Below are positions 63,844 through 64,000 of a stretch of DNA of 64,000 nucleotides, in pieces (the first letter of the stretch is position 1; each line of letters begins with the position of its first letter). The stretch comes from an uncultured Chloroflexota bacterium (GTDB lineage: Bacteria; Chloroflexota; Anaerolineae; Anaerolineales; Anaerolineaceae): assembly GCA_902786265.1 (NCBI GenBank), contig CADACE010000016.1:27439-91438 (forward strand). The letters are read 5' to 3'. The notes below the pieces were generated by a model, which saw only the letters and a program-made list of their open reading frames with translations, was not told the DNA's origin and ran no database searches. Both the position numbers and the translations under genes were made by a program.

Positions 63844-64000
63844 ATGACAATGCTCGCGGCGGAATTGATGAAGAAAACACGGCAGACGCAGTCCGGCGGA
63901 AATGAATACCGCGGGATCATCACGAACGTCAAAGCCGCGGATCTGCCCGCTGAGGCACTCGGCGAATTCAGCGATGCTCCTTCCGAATTTGAACACACCG
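63844..64000 (+). CDS. Start of an unidentified gene (runs off window)
   Basis: ATG 63844 follows AAAGGAGA by ten bases and a good promoter by ~50. The 52 visible codons begin MTMLAAELMKKTRQTQSGG and continue with NVKAADLPAEALGEFSDAP; the frame stays open to the edge. No signal peptide. Too little remains to name it. Strong G/C-ending codons contrast with the AT-rich lipoprotein gene before it. Confidence 0.65.
   Translation, partial: MTMLAAELMKKTRQTQSGGNEYRGIITNVKAADLPAEALGEFSDAPSEFEHT

Noticed and set aside
1..64000. Insertion sequences, prophage, integrase or restriction genes
   Set aside because: No transposase, integrase, phage structural or restriction-modification gene was found in any frame.

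Overview
The window is chromosomal DNA of roughly even base composition from a heterotrophic, probably anaerobic bacterium with a monoderm-style exported proteome. Three things point, with moderate confidence, to Chloroflexota (Anaerolineae) rather than Bacillota: a lipoprotein with a Thr-Pro linker and an NBR1-type Ig-like domain (20.6 kb), an exported beta-helix-like protein ending in an LPGTGF motif joined to its own sortase domain (35.7-38.7 kb), and the mix of Rho, FtsK, YfhO and secreted peptidases. This is inference from gene content; no 16S or other marker lies in the window. Promoters often carry an extended -10 (TGNTATAAT).

Layout. 1-7.0 kb: cell-surface assembly genes, namely the 3' part of a YfhO-type membrane protein and a GT-C glycosyltransferase (+), converging on an AT-rich MBOAT/SGNH acyl-transfer pair (-). 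7.0-9.4 kb: rho and a LysM-M23 endopeptidase, overlapping by four bases. 9.9-12.0 kb: an alpha/beta hydrolase, tRNA-Pro(UGG) and an aminotransferase. 12.2-15.9 kb: a polyamine ABC importer (potA, potB, and a fused permease-binding protein PotC-PotD). 16.1-17.3 kb: a thiol peroxidase of the GPx family with an OhrR-type repressor and a very OhrR-like operator. 17.4-22.6 kb: hotdog thioesterase, MATE transporter, GT4 glycosyltransferase, lipoprotein and asnS. 22.8-29.5 kb: a tannase-like esterase, mntP, an O-antigen-ligase-like protein with a repeat tail, rplS, and an exported protein of unknown function.

29.8-47.5 kb is a minus-strand block of exported enzymes: asparaginase, papain-like C1 peptidase, a small conserved protein, S41 peptidase, the beta-helix/sortase protein, two paralogous S8 subtilases, a thermolysin-type M4 peptidase and a 42-residue exported peptide. 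Duplicated intergenic segments and a leftover M4 tail between the two subtilases show the block grew by duplication and loss. It looks like an extracellular protein-degradation island.

47.5-53.5 kb holds two tandem ~960-residue paralogues without signal peptides. Both carry a His...Cys arrangement (H314, C409) like circularly permuted papain-fold enzymes. They lie divergent from an unusual two-component system (HTH-receiver fusion plus 7TM-type histidine kinase), with an inverted repeat in the shared control region. These paralogues and their regulator are the best candidate here for an undescribed system. 56.1-64 kb returns to ordinary genes: a SpoU methyltransferase, ftsK, a Ca2+-type P-ATPase, an AT-rich lipoprotein and the start of one more gene.
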